NCBI GenBank assembly: GCA_900319035.1
Contig: ONMU01000002.1
Span: forward strand, 1 to 64,000
Direction: 5' to 3'
DNA: 64,000 nt
Source: an uncultured Bacteroidales bacterium
GTDB taxonomy: Bacteria > Bacteroidota > Bacteroidia > Bacteroidales > Paludibacteraceae
Under the pieces are notes generated by a model, which was not told the origin of the DNA, made no database searches, and saw only the letters and a program-made list of their open reading frames with translations. Made by a program: the position numbers and the translations under genes. Positions 43,963-53,100 of the stretch are shown here, piece by piece (within the stretch, counting starts at the first letter, position 1; every line of letters starts with the position of its first letter).

Positions 43963-45047
43963 CTTTGTTGTCTGAGACTCTCTTCGTGTATCATCTCCCA
44001 GATGTTGAGCATAAACTGCTCGCTGAGAGGGAGACCGTTCATTCTTAATTTTTCATTTTTAATCTTTAGTTCCTTCACAATCTCCTTATACCGTTCCGGC
44101 TGAAGAGGAGCTATGCCGTGTTCTTTTTTCCATTCTCCTATTCGCTTGCTCACGTCCATACGGGCTGCGATGGAGTCCCAAATCTGCTCGTCCAGCTCGT
44201 CTATCTCTGCCCGCAACCAGTTCAACTCTAACTCTGAATTCTGACCTCTGACCTCTGAATTCTGAACTCTGAACTCTGAACTCTGAACTCTGAATTCTGA
44301 ATTCTGACCTCTGAAATCTGAAATCTGAAATCTGAACTCTGAAATCTCCTCTGGCCTGATCTGTTGCTTCCTATCGGAGAGTGCCTGTTCGGGACAGCAG
44401 TGTACCTCCACCATCGCGCCGTCCAGCGCCAAGGTCTCTATCTTCTCCATCAACTCCGGCACCTTGGCTGCCTTGCCGCTCATGTGACTCGGGTCTAAGA
44501 GCATCGGGATGTCCGGTCGTGCGTTGCGAACCGTGTGCGCCATAGACCAACAGGGACGGTGGTTGCATCCTCTGTGTACCGCTATCACCGGCACGCCGGT
44601 CTTCTCTAACCGCTCGATATTACCGATCCACAGCGCCGCATCCGCATTCACGGGATTCTTGATGAGGATGCCTTTCAAATCTGAAATCTGAAATCTGAAA
44701 TCTGAAATCGCGGAGCAAATCGATTGTACAACAATCGGATTTGCGGAGCTTCTCGCTCCTATCCACAGGTAGTCGATCCCTGCCTGCAAAGCCGCTTCCA
44801 CATGTTCCCGTGTCGCTACTTCCGTTGCTACCGGCACGCCGAACTGCGTCTTCACCTCTTGTAACCAACTCAACGCCGCTACTCCTGCGCCTTGAAACGT
44901 GTACGGACTCGTGCGCGGTTTCCACACGCCCGCGCGAAAAATAAAAGGCATCTCGCCGCATGCCGCTTGTATCCGGCGTGCGGTCTCTAATACCTGTTCG
45001 CGACTCTCCGCCGCACAAGGACCTAATATGTATGTTAGTCCATGCAA
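43959..45047 (-). CDS. Bifunctional DAHP synthase / chorismate mutase with repeat-coded insertions
   Basis: 362 residues. The N-terminal type I-beta DAHP synthase barrel has GPCAAES (9-15), AGVWKPRTSPYTFQG (39-53), WIGARS, LIKNPVN, HRGC (158-161) and DPSHMSG. The C-terminal AroQ-type chorismate mutase covers about 275-362 (LRAEIDELDEQIWDSIAARM). It joins the first shikimate step to the branch to phenylalanine and tyrosine. Three tracts, at residues 114-126, 235-274 and 327-337, are coded by short tandem repeats: one in the barrel, one as the domain linker, one in the mutase. All catalytic motifs I can see are intact. Confidence 0.9.
   Translation of the reverse strand: MHGLTYILGPCAAESREQVLETARRIQAACGEMPFIFRAGVWKPRTSPYTFQGAGVAALSWLQEVKTQFGVPVATEVATREHVEAALQAGIDYLWIGARSSANPIVVQSICSAISDFRFQISDLKGILIKNPVNADAALWIGNIERLEKTGVPVIAVHRGCNHRPCWSMAHTVRNARPDIPMLLDPSHMSGKAAKVPELMEKIETLALDGAMVEVHCCPEQALSDRKQQIRPEEISEFRFQISDFRGQNSEFRVQSSEFRVQNSEVRGQNSELELNWLRAEIDELDEQIWDSIAARMDVSKRIGEWKKEHGIAPLQPERYKEIVKELKIKNEKLRMNGLPLSEQFMLNIWEMIHEESLRQQR
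44037..44069 (-). repeat. ATTAAAAATG repeat inside the chorismate mutase domain
   Basis: It encodes LKIKNEKLRMN (about residues 327-337). The minus strand ends AAAAATTAAGAATG, like the tracts that carry the start codons of queD and the KdsC-like gene. Confidence 0.75.
44226..44345 (-). repeat. CTCTGAATT/CTGAAAT tandem repeat as the interdomain linker
   Basis: About 120 bp of units 7-8 bp long (CTCTGAA, TTCTGAA, ATCTGAA on the plus strand). In frame they encode a peptide of repeated SEFR-VQNS/SDFR-FQIS motifs, residues 235-274. The tract is free of stops in the used frame. Confidence 0.9.
44673..44708 (-). repeat. CTGAAAT tandem repeat inside the DAHP synthase barrel
   Basis: Five near-identical ATCTGAA units encode ISDFRFQISDLKG (about 114-126), between a conserved helix (IVVQSICSA) and the strand ILIKNPVN. 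Confidence 0.85.
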
Positions 45048-45063
45048 GGGCTGTCGATAGTCG

Positions 45064-45540
45064 TTAGTCCATCATCTGCATCCGGAAGAACATATCTTCG
45101 GGAACGAAGTTATCTACGATTCGTTTGCCGGTCGCAGGATCAATCGGGTAAGGAAAATCCGAATCCGTCACCTGTACATCTACGTACCCGACGCCTACGC
45201 GGTAGTCGATATGACGCGTGAAGTAAACCACCTCTCCGGTTCGGAGGGTGTCATGACCGAAAGTGCTCATCGGCAGCGCTACCTGATAGGCATCGTTGTA
45301 ACCTTTGTTGTACTCACGGGAAATGCTCCAACTGCCATAGTTATAGACATGTGCGTCCAAGGTGGGCACCTTAAAACGGTAGTAGAACTGCAAAGTCTCT
45401 TGGTCGAAATTCCAATCTTTTTGCAGCACCGTCAGATCCAGCGTCTGGATATTCAGTTTCTGCACCGGATCTTTGTCATTACATCCTGTCAGACATCCCG
45501 CGCACAGCGCAATCAGTCCTATAAATAGATACTTTTTCAT
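45064..45540 (-). CDS. Lipoprotein of unknown function
   Basis: 158 residues from MKKYLFIGLI (an ATG three codons upstream is less likely). The lipoprotein signal has two possible cysteines, in CAGC and LTGC; the latter (about Cys20) is the better lipobox. The mature part has LQKDWNFD, VYNYGSWSI and an ending FVPEDMFFRMQMMD, resembling small beta-rich Bacteroidota lipoproteins I cannot name. It heads the minus-strand set with the DAHP synthase-chorismate mutase 16 bp downstream, behind a clear promoter. Confidence 0.75.
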   Translation of the reverse strand: MKKYLFIGLIALCAGCLTGCNDKDPVQKLNIQTLDLTVLQKDWNFDQETLQFYYRFKVPTLDAHVYNYGSWSISREYNKGYNDAYQVALPMSTFGHDTLRTGEVVYFTRHIDYRVGVGYVDVQVTDSDFPYPIDPATGKRIVDNFVPEDMFFRMQMMD

Positions 45541-45583
45541 AATCGTCACAATTTACATATTGTTTACATCACAAATCAGGGCA

Positions 45584-45615
45584 CAAAGGTACTACAAAAA
45601 TTGCATATATGCAAA
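45584..45615 (-). promoter_or_regulatory. Promoter of the lipoprotein / DAHP synthase-mutase set
   Basis: Minus strand TTTG (45615-45612), 20-bp spacer, TACCTTTG (45591-45584), with the perfect palindrome TTGCATATATGCAA at 45601-45614. Confidence 0.78.
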
Positions 45616-45661
45616 TTTTCGGGTATTTTTCGTTCAATATAATGAAATTTTTAGTCTTATT

Positions 45662-45693
45662 CTTGCATATGTGCGGAAAAAGTCGTACCTTTG
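45662..45693 (+). promoter_or_regulatory. Promoter of the GH73 glucosaminidase gene
   Basis: CTTG (45662-45665) followed by CATATGTGC, 20-bp spacer, TACCTTTG (45686-45693); the start codon is about 28 bases further on. Confidence 0.73.
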
Positions 45694-45721
45694 CACCATA
45701 ATTCGTGAAATGAAGTAGATT

Positions 45722-46801
45722 ATGATTAAAAAATGTCTCTTTGCGCTGGTATTGGCGTTTAGTATGTCTGCCTTCGCGCAGGTACAAAAACAGGCTTATC
45801 TGGATTACATCGATCGATGGAAAGGTACTGCTATTCAGCAGCAGGCGGACTACGGTATCCCCGCTTCTATCACCATGGCTCAGGCGCTCTTGGAGTCCGC
45901 TGCCGGAAAGAGCGAGTTAGCAGTCAATGCCAAGAACCATTTCGGTATCAAGTGTACGAGCGAATGGTTTGGCGGCGTCTATTACTACGACGATGACAGC
46001 AAAGGGGAGTGTTTCCGTCAGTACTACGATGCAGCCGAGAGTTTCAAGGATCACTCGGAGTTCCTCAAACGTCCGCGATATACGACCTGTTTTGAGATTG
46101 CGATAGAGGACTATGAGGGCTGGGCTTACAGGTTGCGTCAGTGCGGCTATGCGACCGACCCGCTGTATGCCTCTAAGCTCATCAAGCTCATCGAGGACTA
46201 TCGTCTGGATACCTTAGCAGTCGGTGTGAAGCCGATCGTGCCCGCGGCTATGGTAGCCGGAGGTGCAGCCGAAGGGGCAGCAGAGGTCACCGAAGAGGCA
46301 GAGACACCGAAACCCGCTAAACGTCCGCTCAAAGCATCGGTGGTGCGCAAGTCGGAGCCGATCATGGTCATCAACAACGATCCCGAACCGCCGTATGTAG
46401 AGCCGCTGACGGCGAAGCAGGAGAGGGATAGTTTTCTGCTGATGCACCCCAAAAAGAAATGCAACGGTGTGAGCTACGTCACCGCCAAAGAAGGCGATAC
46501 GTATGCCAATGTGGCGTTCCGTCTGAACGTGCGTGAGCGCGATCTGCGTGAGTACAACGACGCCCTCGGACGTGAGTTGCAGAAAGGTGACCGCATCTAC
46601 CTCTCTGCCAAGAAAGCCACCGGCTCCGAGCCTTTCGTATGGTCGCATACCGGACAGTCCGTTTGGCAGTTGAGCCAAGAGAACGGCGTGCAGTTGGAGT
46701 CCATACAGAAACTCAACGGGCTGGATGTCAACATCCGAACTTTCCGTACACGGCAGAAGATCTATCTGAAGAAAGTGAAGGAAGAGGCGGTGTATCATTA
46801 A
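45722..46801 (+). CDS. GH73 endo-beta-N-acetylglucosaminidase with LysM domains
   Basis: 359 residues. A signal peptide (1-19) is followed by the GH73 domain (about 25-165) with the catalytic Glu58 in QALLESAAGKSELA and NHFGIKC. A linker rich in Ala, Glu and Pro precedes two LysM-like domains (about 258-297 and 304-352). It should cut the glycan strands of peptidoglycan in the periplasm. The next gene follows after a GTTGAGTGTTGAG repeat tract. Confidence 0.9.
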   Translation: MIKKCLFALVLAFSMSAFAQVQKQAYLDYIDRWKGTAIQQQADYGIPASITMAQALLESAAGKSELAVNAKNHFGIKCTSEWFGGVYYYDDDSKGECFRQYYDAAESFKDHSEFLKRPRYTTCFEIAIEDYEGWAYRLRQCGYATDPLYASKLIKLIEDYRLDTLAVGVKPIVPAAMVAGGAAEGAAEVTEEAETPKPAKRPLKASVVRKSEPIMVINNDPEPPYVEPLTAKQERDSFLLMHPKKKCNGVSYVTAKEGDTYANVAFRLNVRERDLREYNDALGRELQKGDRIYLSAKKATGSEPFVWSHTGQSVWQLSQENGVQLESIQKLNGLDVNIRTFRTRQKIYLKKVKEEAVYH

Positions 46802-46860
46802 AAGTTGAGTGTTGAGAGTTGAGTGTTGAGTGTTGTTTAGTGTTGAGAGGTTAGAGTTTA
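46802..46860. repeat. GTTGAGTGTTGAG short tandem repeat
   Basis: Degenerate 7-bp units (GTTGAGT, GTTGAGA, GTTTAGT) fill the 59-bp gap and end at the GTG start of the DUF721 gene. Confidence 0.8.
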
Positions 46861-47151
46861 GTGAAAGGCGAGGCGATGTCGATATCTCAGGCGCTGGTGG
46901 CGTACATCCGTGAGAGCGGTTTGGAGCAGTCGGTGCTGGATGTCCAGATAGAAGAGGTGTGGCCGAAGGTCATGGGCGAGACCGTCCGGAAACTCACGCG
47001 CAGCGTGGAGGTTCGGGACGGTGTCTTGTATGTCCGCGTCAACTCCGCCGCACTCAAGACCCAGCTCTTCGAGAACCGCTTCGAGCTCATCCGCAAACTC
47101 AACGAAGCCGTCGGTGCGCCGGCACTCAAAGATTGTCGAATACTGGGTTAG
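46861..47151 (+). CDS. DUF721 (DciA-like) protein
   Basis: 96 residues from a GTG; an in-frame ATG five codons later is the alternative, but the residues KGEAMSI fit the start of homologues. The fold signature is VWPKVMGETVRKLT and DGVLYVRVNSAALKTQLFENRFELIRKLNE. DUF721 proteins include DciA, which loads the replicative helicase in many bacteria, so a role at replication is possible but not shown. It sits just upstream of mutS2. Confidence 0.82.
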   Translation: MKGEAMSISQALVAYIRESGLEQSVLDVQIEEVWPKVMGETVRKLTRSVEVRDGVLYVRVNSAALKTQLFENRFELIRKLNEAVGAPALKDCRILG

Positions 47152-47164
47152 TCGTTACATCATA

Positions 47165-47262
47165 CATCTTACATCTTACATTTTTAAATCATACATACAT
47201 CTTACATCTTACATTTTTAAATCATACATACATCTTACATCTTACATTTTTAAATCATACAT
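47165..47262. repeat. Perfect 33-bp tandem repeat, three copies, before mutS2
   Basis: Exact units at 47165-47197 and 47198-47230 and a third (47231-47262) lacking the last base. Each contains CATCTTACATCTTACATTTT plus TAAATCATACATA. No spacers, so it is not a CRISPR. It ends 3 bp before the mutS2 start, so copy number could alter translation. Confidence 0.95.
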
Positions 47263-47265
47263 CCT

Positions 47266-49596
47266 TTGTTTTATCCCTCTAACATAGAATCGAAGATTGA
47301 CTTCACGGTGATACGTGAAGAGTTGGTGCGTCGGTGTGCGTCGTCCTTAGGCCGCGAGCGGGTAGAGGCGATGCAGATGGAGACCGAGTATGAGAAGGTG
47401 CAGCATATGTTGCTGCTCACCGATCAGATGCGTCAGGTGCAAGCCGACCCGATGCTGAGTTTCCCGCGCGGCGAGATACGCGACATGCGCGAGGCGGTGG
47501 CACGTATCCGCATCGAAGGGCTGTTCCTCGACGAGGCGGAGTTGGACGACCTGCGCAAGACCCTCTCGTACGCCGTAGAGGTGGAGCAGTTCTTCGGTTC
47601 GCTTGATGAACTCAAGTACCCGCTATTAAAGGGATTAGGCGGCATAGGCGCTTTCGGAAACCTCGGGAACATCGTTCGTGAGATAGACCGGATCTTGGAT
47701 CGTTACGGCAAACTGGCAGATCATGCTTCGCCCGAGTTAGCGCGTATCCGTCGTGAGATAAGCAACCTGCAGGGCAGCGTCGGACGCACGTTGGCGGCTA
47801 TCCTCAGGCAAGCCAAGACCGACGGTTTGGTCGATTCGGACGCTACACCGACCCTCCGTGAGGGCAGGCTCGTGATACCCGTTCCGCCCGGCTACAAACG
47901 CAAGATAGGCGGTATCGTACACGATGAGTCGGCTACCGGCAAGACCGTCTATATCGAACCGCAACAGGTGGTGGACGCCAATAATCATATCCGTGAGTTA
48001 GAGGGTGCAGAGCGTCGGGAGAGAGTGCGTATCCTGCAAGCTATCACCGCCCTTCTGCGACCCGAGACGGAGTCAATCCTCGCCAGCCAGAAGATGCTTG
48101 CGGAGGTCGATTTCCTCAATGCCAAAGTGTCGCTGGCTCAGACCCTTCATGCGATCCGTCCGGAGCTGCTGAACGAGCCGTTGTTGGAGTGGTCGGAAGC
48201 CCGTCATCCGGTCTTGTGGCTCCATTATGCGCCGCAAGGCAAGACCGTCGTGCCGCTCTCGATCCGTCTGCAAGCCGACAAGAACCATGTGCTCGTCATC
48301 TCCGGTCCCAATGCGGGCGGTAAGTCCGTGTGCCTCAAGACCATTGCCTTGCTGCAATACATGCTCCAATGCGGTCTGCTGGTTCCCGTAGCGGAGCAGA
48401 GCAGGGCAGGGCTCTTTGACCAACTGATGATCGACATCGGCGACGAGCAATCGATACAGGACGAGCTCTCTACCTACTCGTCTCACCTGCGTAACATGCG
48501 TGCTTTCCTGCGTCAGGCGGACGAACGCACGCTCATCCTCATCGATGAGATGGGAACGGGTACCGAACCGCTGATAGGCGGAGCGATAGCAGAGGCTATC
48601 CTGCGCGAGTTGGTGCAGCGCGGTGTCTTCGGTATCATCACAACGCACTATACGAACCTCAAGCATTTTGCGGAGCAGACCCCCGGTGTCATCAACGGCG
48701 CGATGCTCTATGACCGAGGGGCGATGCGTCCGCTCTTCCAGCTCTCCATCGGGCAAGCCGGTAGCTCGTTTGCTATCGAGATAGCGCGTCAGATAGGTCT
48801 GGGCGAAGAGATCATCCGGTATGCTACCGACCTCGTGGGCGAGGAGCATATCGACTACGACAAACAGCTCCAAGACATCGCTCGGGACAAACGTTATTGG
48901 GAGAACAAACGGCAGGCTATCCGTCAGAAAGAGAAAGTCCTCGAAGAGCGTATCGCCCAATACGAGGAACAGATGAGCGGCATCAAAGCCAAGAAGAAAG
49001 AGATCCTCGACGAAGCCAAACAGCAGGCAGCCGACCTCTTGCAGCAATCGAACGCCACCATCGAGCGTACGATCCGTGAGATCAAAGAAGCGAAAGCTGA
49101 GAAGCTCAAGACCAAAGAGGCGCGTCAGAAAGTAGAAGCCCTCAAGGAGAAAGTGAACGGCACTCCCAAGAAAGACCGCCCTCAGGATAAGCCTAAGACC
49201 GATTCGCCGAAAGCGCCGAAGGTGCTGCGCGATTTCTCGGACTTGCGCAAACTCAGCAAGTCGATGTCTTCTGCACCGGAGAGTAAGAGCAACGTCTCTG
49301 TCCGCTCGACCGTTCGGCAACGCACCCTCTCTTTCGAACGCACGCTTGACCTGCGGGGTTACCGCGCAGACGAGGCCTTGGAGAAACTGATTGCGTACAT
49401 GGACGATGCGCTGATGGTCGGAGCAGGCGAGGTCACTATCCTGCACGGTACCGGAACCGGTGCGCTCAAGCAACTGACGCGGGAGTACCTCAACGACCTC
49501 AACCGTCTTCGCCGTAAACGCGGACAGGTACCGCTCGACTTCGGGGACGGCGATGTCAACCACGGCGGAGCAGGTCTCACCGTCGTGCAACTCTGA
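47266..49596 (+). CDS. mutS2: Endonuclease MutS2
   Basis: 776 residues. The start is a TTG, since no ATG or GTG fits the conserved start (FYPSNIESKIDF matches family starts). The MutS core and ATPase carry Walker A GPNAGGKS (347-354) and Walker B ILIDEMGTGTEP. A long coiled coil (about 530-640) follows, then a C-terminal Smr nuclease domain with LDLRGYR and ILHGTGTGALK. MutS2 suppresses homologous recombination and in some species rescues collided ribosomes. It converges with the NadR-like gene, with 12 bp between stops. Confidence 0.95.
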   Translation: MFYPSNIESKIDFTVIREELVRRCASSLGRERVEAMQMETEYEKVQHMLLLTDQMRQVQADPMLSFPRGEIRDMREAVARIRIEGLFLDEAELDDLRKTLSYAVEVEQFFGSLDELKYPLLKGLGGIGAFGNLGNIVREIDRILDRYGKLADHASPELARIRREISNLQGSVGRTLAAILRQAKTDGLVDSDATPTLREGRLVIPVPPGYKRKIGGIVHDESATGKTVYIEPQQVVDANNHIRELEGAERRERVRILQAITALLRPETESILASQKMLAEVDFLNAKVSLAQTLHAIRPELLNEPLLEWSEARHPVLWLHYAPQGKTVVPLSIRLQADKNHVLVISGPNAGGKSVCLKTIALLQYMLQCGLLVPVAEQSRAGLFDQLMIDIGDEQSIQDELSTYSSHLRNMRAFLRQADERTLILIDEMGTGTEPLIGGAIAEAILRELVQRGVFGIITTHYTNLKHFAEQTPGVINGAMLYDRGAMRPLFQLSIGQAGSSFAIEIARQIGLGEEIIRYATDLVGEEHIDYDKQLQDIARDKRYWENKRQAIRQKEKVLEERIAQYEEQMSGIKAKKKEILDEAKQQAADLLQQSNATIERTIREIKEAKAEKLKTKEARQKVEALKEKVNGTPKKDRPQDKPKTDSPKAPKVLRDFSDLRKLSKSMSSAPESKSNVSVRSTVRQRTLSFERTLDLRGYRADEALEKLIAYMDDALMVGAGEVTILHGTGTGALKQLTREYLNDLNRLRRKRGQVPLDFGDGDVNHGGAGLTVVQL

Positions 49597-49608
49597 TTCT
49601 TTTACTCG

Positions 49609-50124
49609 TCAGCAGTGTTTAATGATGTAATAGGGAATATCCAGCGCTTGGATCTCGGATTCGTAGCGTTGGAAGAGCTCTTGGCGTATCTCGTCCGAAC
49701 CATTGGAACGGGCAGGGTCGGGCACCCAAGGTAGATCAGGGTACGTCAGCAGATAGACGTCCATCGGGTATTGCCGGATCGCCTCTTCAAACCAAACCGG
49801 CACTTTCCCAAACGCATAATCGAACCACACTTTCGTTACGATCAGCTCGGTGTCGAAGAAGACCACTTCGCTGTTAGACCGCTGCGCTGACAGAGTACAG
49901 ACCGGCTTCGCCTGACAGACCGCTTCGCTGTAAGACTTGATCTGCTCTATCTGGTAGCGGGCGATCTCGCAGAGCTCGTCGAAAGAGACCTCGGTCGTCC
50001 CTTTCTGCTCCACGTACGTACGCGCATACTCAGGCACGTACGTTCCTTTATATCTTTTCGCGAGATAGCGGGCTAATGAACTCTTACCCGTTGACTCCGG
50101 TCCTATGATACCGACTTTGTACAT
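49609..50124 (-). CDS. NadR-like P-loop kinase (ribosylnicotinamide kinase-like)
   Basis: 171 residues. Walker A GPESTGKS (8-15), YVPEYARTYVEQ (29-40) and FFDTELIVTKVWF (89-101) match the kinase half of NadR, which phosphorylates nicotinamide riboside. The adenylyltransferase half is absent, as in other short Bacteroidota homologues. Residues about 66-86 (SEAVCQAKPVCTLSAQRSNS) coincide with a GACAGACCG-type intergenic repeat and look like an in-frame insertion between two conserved segments. It lies 6 bp downstream of sprA. Confidence 0.85.
   Translation of the reverse strand: MYKVGIIGPESTGKSSLARYLAKRYKGTYVPEYARTYVEQKGTTEVSFDELCEIARYQIEQIKSYSEAVCQAKPVCTLSAQRSNSEVVFFDTELIVTKVWFDYAFGKVPVWFEEAIRQYPMDVYLLTYPDLPWVPDPARSNGSDEIRQELFQRYESEIQALDIPYYIIKHC
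49867..49929 (-). repeat. GACAGACCG-family repeat inside the NadR-like gene
   Basis: The plus strand carries GCTGACAGAGTACAGACCGG and CTGACAGACCGCTTCGCTG. The string GCTGACAGAGTACAGAC also occurs, on the minus strand, in the ruvA-sprA gap, and the family fills 7133-7290. Confidence 0.85.
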
Positions 50125-50130
50125 TGTGAA

Positions 50131-53100
50131 TTAACGTGTCAGCATCAGCTTGATGTTAATACCCACATTATCCACCTTGACGGGGTACGAGGACGAGATA
50201 AGCGGTGTGGTACCTTGGTGGTCATAGAAGAGCTGGATGTTGATCTTCTGACTTAGGACGTAGTCCGCTGAGATCTTCACAGCGAAGACGCGGTTTCCGG
50301 ACGAAGCCTGCGTGATACCCTCTTCGATCTTACGGAGGAGCATCTTCACATCCTTATAGGAGAAGTCCACTTGGAGCTTGAGGTCATTGCTTACTTTCTT
50401 CTGCGCACCGTCTTTGCGTTTGGTGATGAAGCTGAGGTTCTTGATGGTATAACCACCACCGATGACGAACTCGTTGGTATGACCTTCGGTCAGTTGGACA
50501 GAGGTCACGTTGAGCGTGAGGTTACGCTGCTTGCGGTACTCGGCTTTGAGATTGAGCGAGTTCTTCATCGTCAGGTTCAGACCGATGAGCGGCGAGAAAG
50601 CTTCCGTCAGCGACACATTGCTGATGTCGTACGCCGACGAAGGACGAGGCATGTCGGTCGTCACATCGCGTACGAAACCGACCTGTTTGTTCTTATCATC
50701 TACACCGACCCACGTAGAGTAGCTGCCGAACGAACCGATCGCGTACTTACAGGTATAAGCGTGCGTCAGGGTCACGGATTTGAAATGATCTTTCATCCAC
50801 GGCAGACGACCCAAACCGTCAAAGGTCACCGACCAGTTCGGCAGGATATTAAGGATGCCGAGGAACGGATTGAGACCTATCTTGCTCGGACTTCTACCGG
50901 TATAAGCCGACAGGAACGCAGGTACGAGCACGTCGGCGGAGTTCTTATTGATACGTCCGTGTTTATTGGGGTCGTATTTCGTACCGGGCTGCACCGTTCC
51001 TTTGAGGAAGCCTGCATCGGGCAGAGTGACACCCGTGTATTGGTCTTGCACACGATCAGCAAGCACGTCACGGTTGTTCAGGAAGCGGTCAAAAGCTTTG
51101 TTGGCGAAGTTCTCATCCTGTTTGCCGACCTTCATAAACGCCGTTCCGATAGCACATTGGGTGATGTTAAACGAACCGGTCATGGTCTCCTGCGGATCGC
51201 CGTAACTCATGATGATCGAGGTCGAAGTCGCCATGTATCGCTTACCGCTGAGCTGGATCTTAAAGCCCGGTAGCGGTTCGAGCGTCAGTTTGATATCGAG
51301 ATCGGAGGTGTGCGCACGGGTAGCAGGCTGAACGACGGTCGTATCGCCGCTGAGCCAGTTATGCTTCATCGCACGCTCCATCATGTTCTTGGGGATAAAT
51401 CCGAAGGCGAAGTCAAAACCCGGCGCGTACGCGCCATCCACTCTGCGCTGTCCCATGAAACCTGCCTCCGGCATGAAGCCCGAGATGGTCATGGAGTTCG
51501 TCTCGCGGTACGTGATCTGCAGACGGCGGATCATCGTTCCGAGGTAAGCGAACATGTCTCCGGCTATCTGTTTCGGCGTCCGCTCGTTCGGGTCTTTGGT
51601 AGTGACGGTGATGATTGCCTGTGCGCAATCCGCTTTCGGCGTGATCGCCACTTTCGTGTTACCCACAGGACGGAAGGATACCGGCACTGCTTTTCCGGCG
51701 GAGTCCGCAACCGACACATTGAGCATCTCGCTGTTCAGACGGTGGGTGATCTCCGTCGCCTCGCCTTTCTTCAAAGCCACGGTCTGCGTATAAGTCTTGG
51801 GCTTGAATGCACGCCGAGCGCCTCCTCTGCCCGAGTATCGTTGCGACATCTGTTTCCAGTACTTGGATTTGTTGTACCACGTCTCGAAATTAAGACCTCC
51901 GTCGATCTGCCACGTCTGCAAACTGCTGACGGTGTTACCGAGGTCTTGACCTTGGGTCGTAGATGCCGTACGGGTCCAGTTATAGTTCGCACTATAGGAA
52001 GCGTTAGCGGTCAACGCATCGAGATACGGGATGCGGTTGAACGGCACGTTCCAGCTCGCGGTGAAGATCTGTTGGTACGAATACGGCTTACCGAAACGGG
52101 AGAGCGAACGCTGGATCGTATCTTTCCAAGCCTCGTATTTATCGTGGTTGAACTCCGGATCGAAGTACTTGTTCTTCAGGATCTCCGGCGTGTATTTACC
52201 TTCATCGATGATCGCGTTATAGGCGGATTGGAAGCTGAACTTCATGTTCTTGGTCAGGTCGTACTTGATATCGACATTACGATCCCATGTGAAGTCCTTG
52301 CTATACGTCAGATCGCGGTCCGGGTCAAACTCCAAGTTATTGGTCAGATCGCGCATCTTCATATGGCTGAAGGTACGGTGCATGTTCGTGTTGAACGACC
52401 ATGATTGCGGCAGGTAGTAGAAGTTCAACTCCTTGAGTGCCTTTATTTTCTGCACTTTCTCCACCTTGCTGAACGGCTCCCACGGCTTCGGGTTGAAGTT
52501 ATAAGCGTACTGGAAGCTTCCCTTATGGTCGGTCGTGTAGTTGGTCTCCAACTCCGGTGAGTGTTCGGACTGTTTGTTGTACGAAGCCGAGATACTGAAG
52601 TTAGCGGGATCCACGAACAAGTCGCGTTTCTTGGTGTAGTGGTGGTTCACCTTGAGGTTGCTTACCGAGAACGAGGTGGACTCATGGACCGTCTGCACGA
52701 GGTTCTTGATGGAGTCGCGTTCTGACTTCGTCTCGTATGTGCTGAGTGTCTCTTTGAGCTTGACATCGGTATCCAGCGGGTCGTACTCAGGGCTGATGAC
52801 CTCTTTGCTGTACGCTACATAGAGCGGCATCTGAACCTTCGCTTTCTCCGGCAACAGACGACCTGCCTCCAACGCCGCACTCACGGACAACTGATAGAAA
52901 TTGTCCATGTTACGATCCATCACGTTCGCTTCTATCGAACCGTAACCGGCGGTCTCCAACTGTCCGGCTACGTTCACCTGTGCGATGTCGCTGATCGCCA
53001 ACGAAGCGTTGGCCATCGCTGCCACACCACCTTTCTCGTTGAACTGACTGAGCCGTAACTCGTTCACCCAGACCTCACCGCTGGCATCATGCTGACCGTT

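Noticed and set aside
44226..44345. Frameshift or pseudogene in DAHP synthase-chorismate mutase
   Set aside because: The frame is open throughout, and catalytic motifs of both domains are intact on each side of the repeat.
47165..47262. Possible CRISPR array (33-bp repeats)
   Set aside because: Units are directly adjacent with no spacers and only three copies; it is a plain tandem repeat.
51310..52404. 364-codon plus-strand ORF and others opposite sprA
   Set aside because: Arg/Val/Leu-rich shadow frames opposite a clearly coding 2565-residue gene; no signal or domain.
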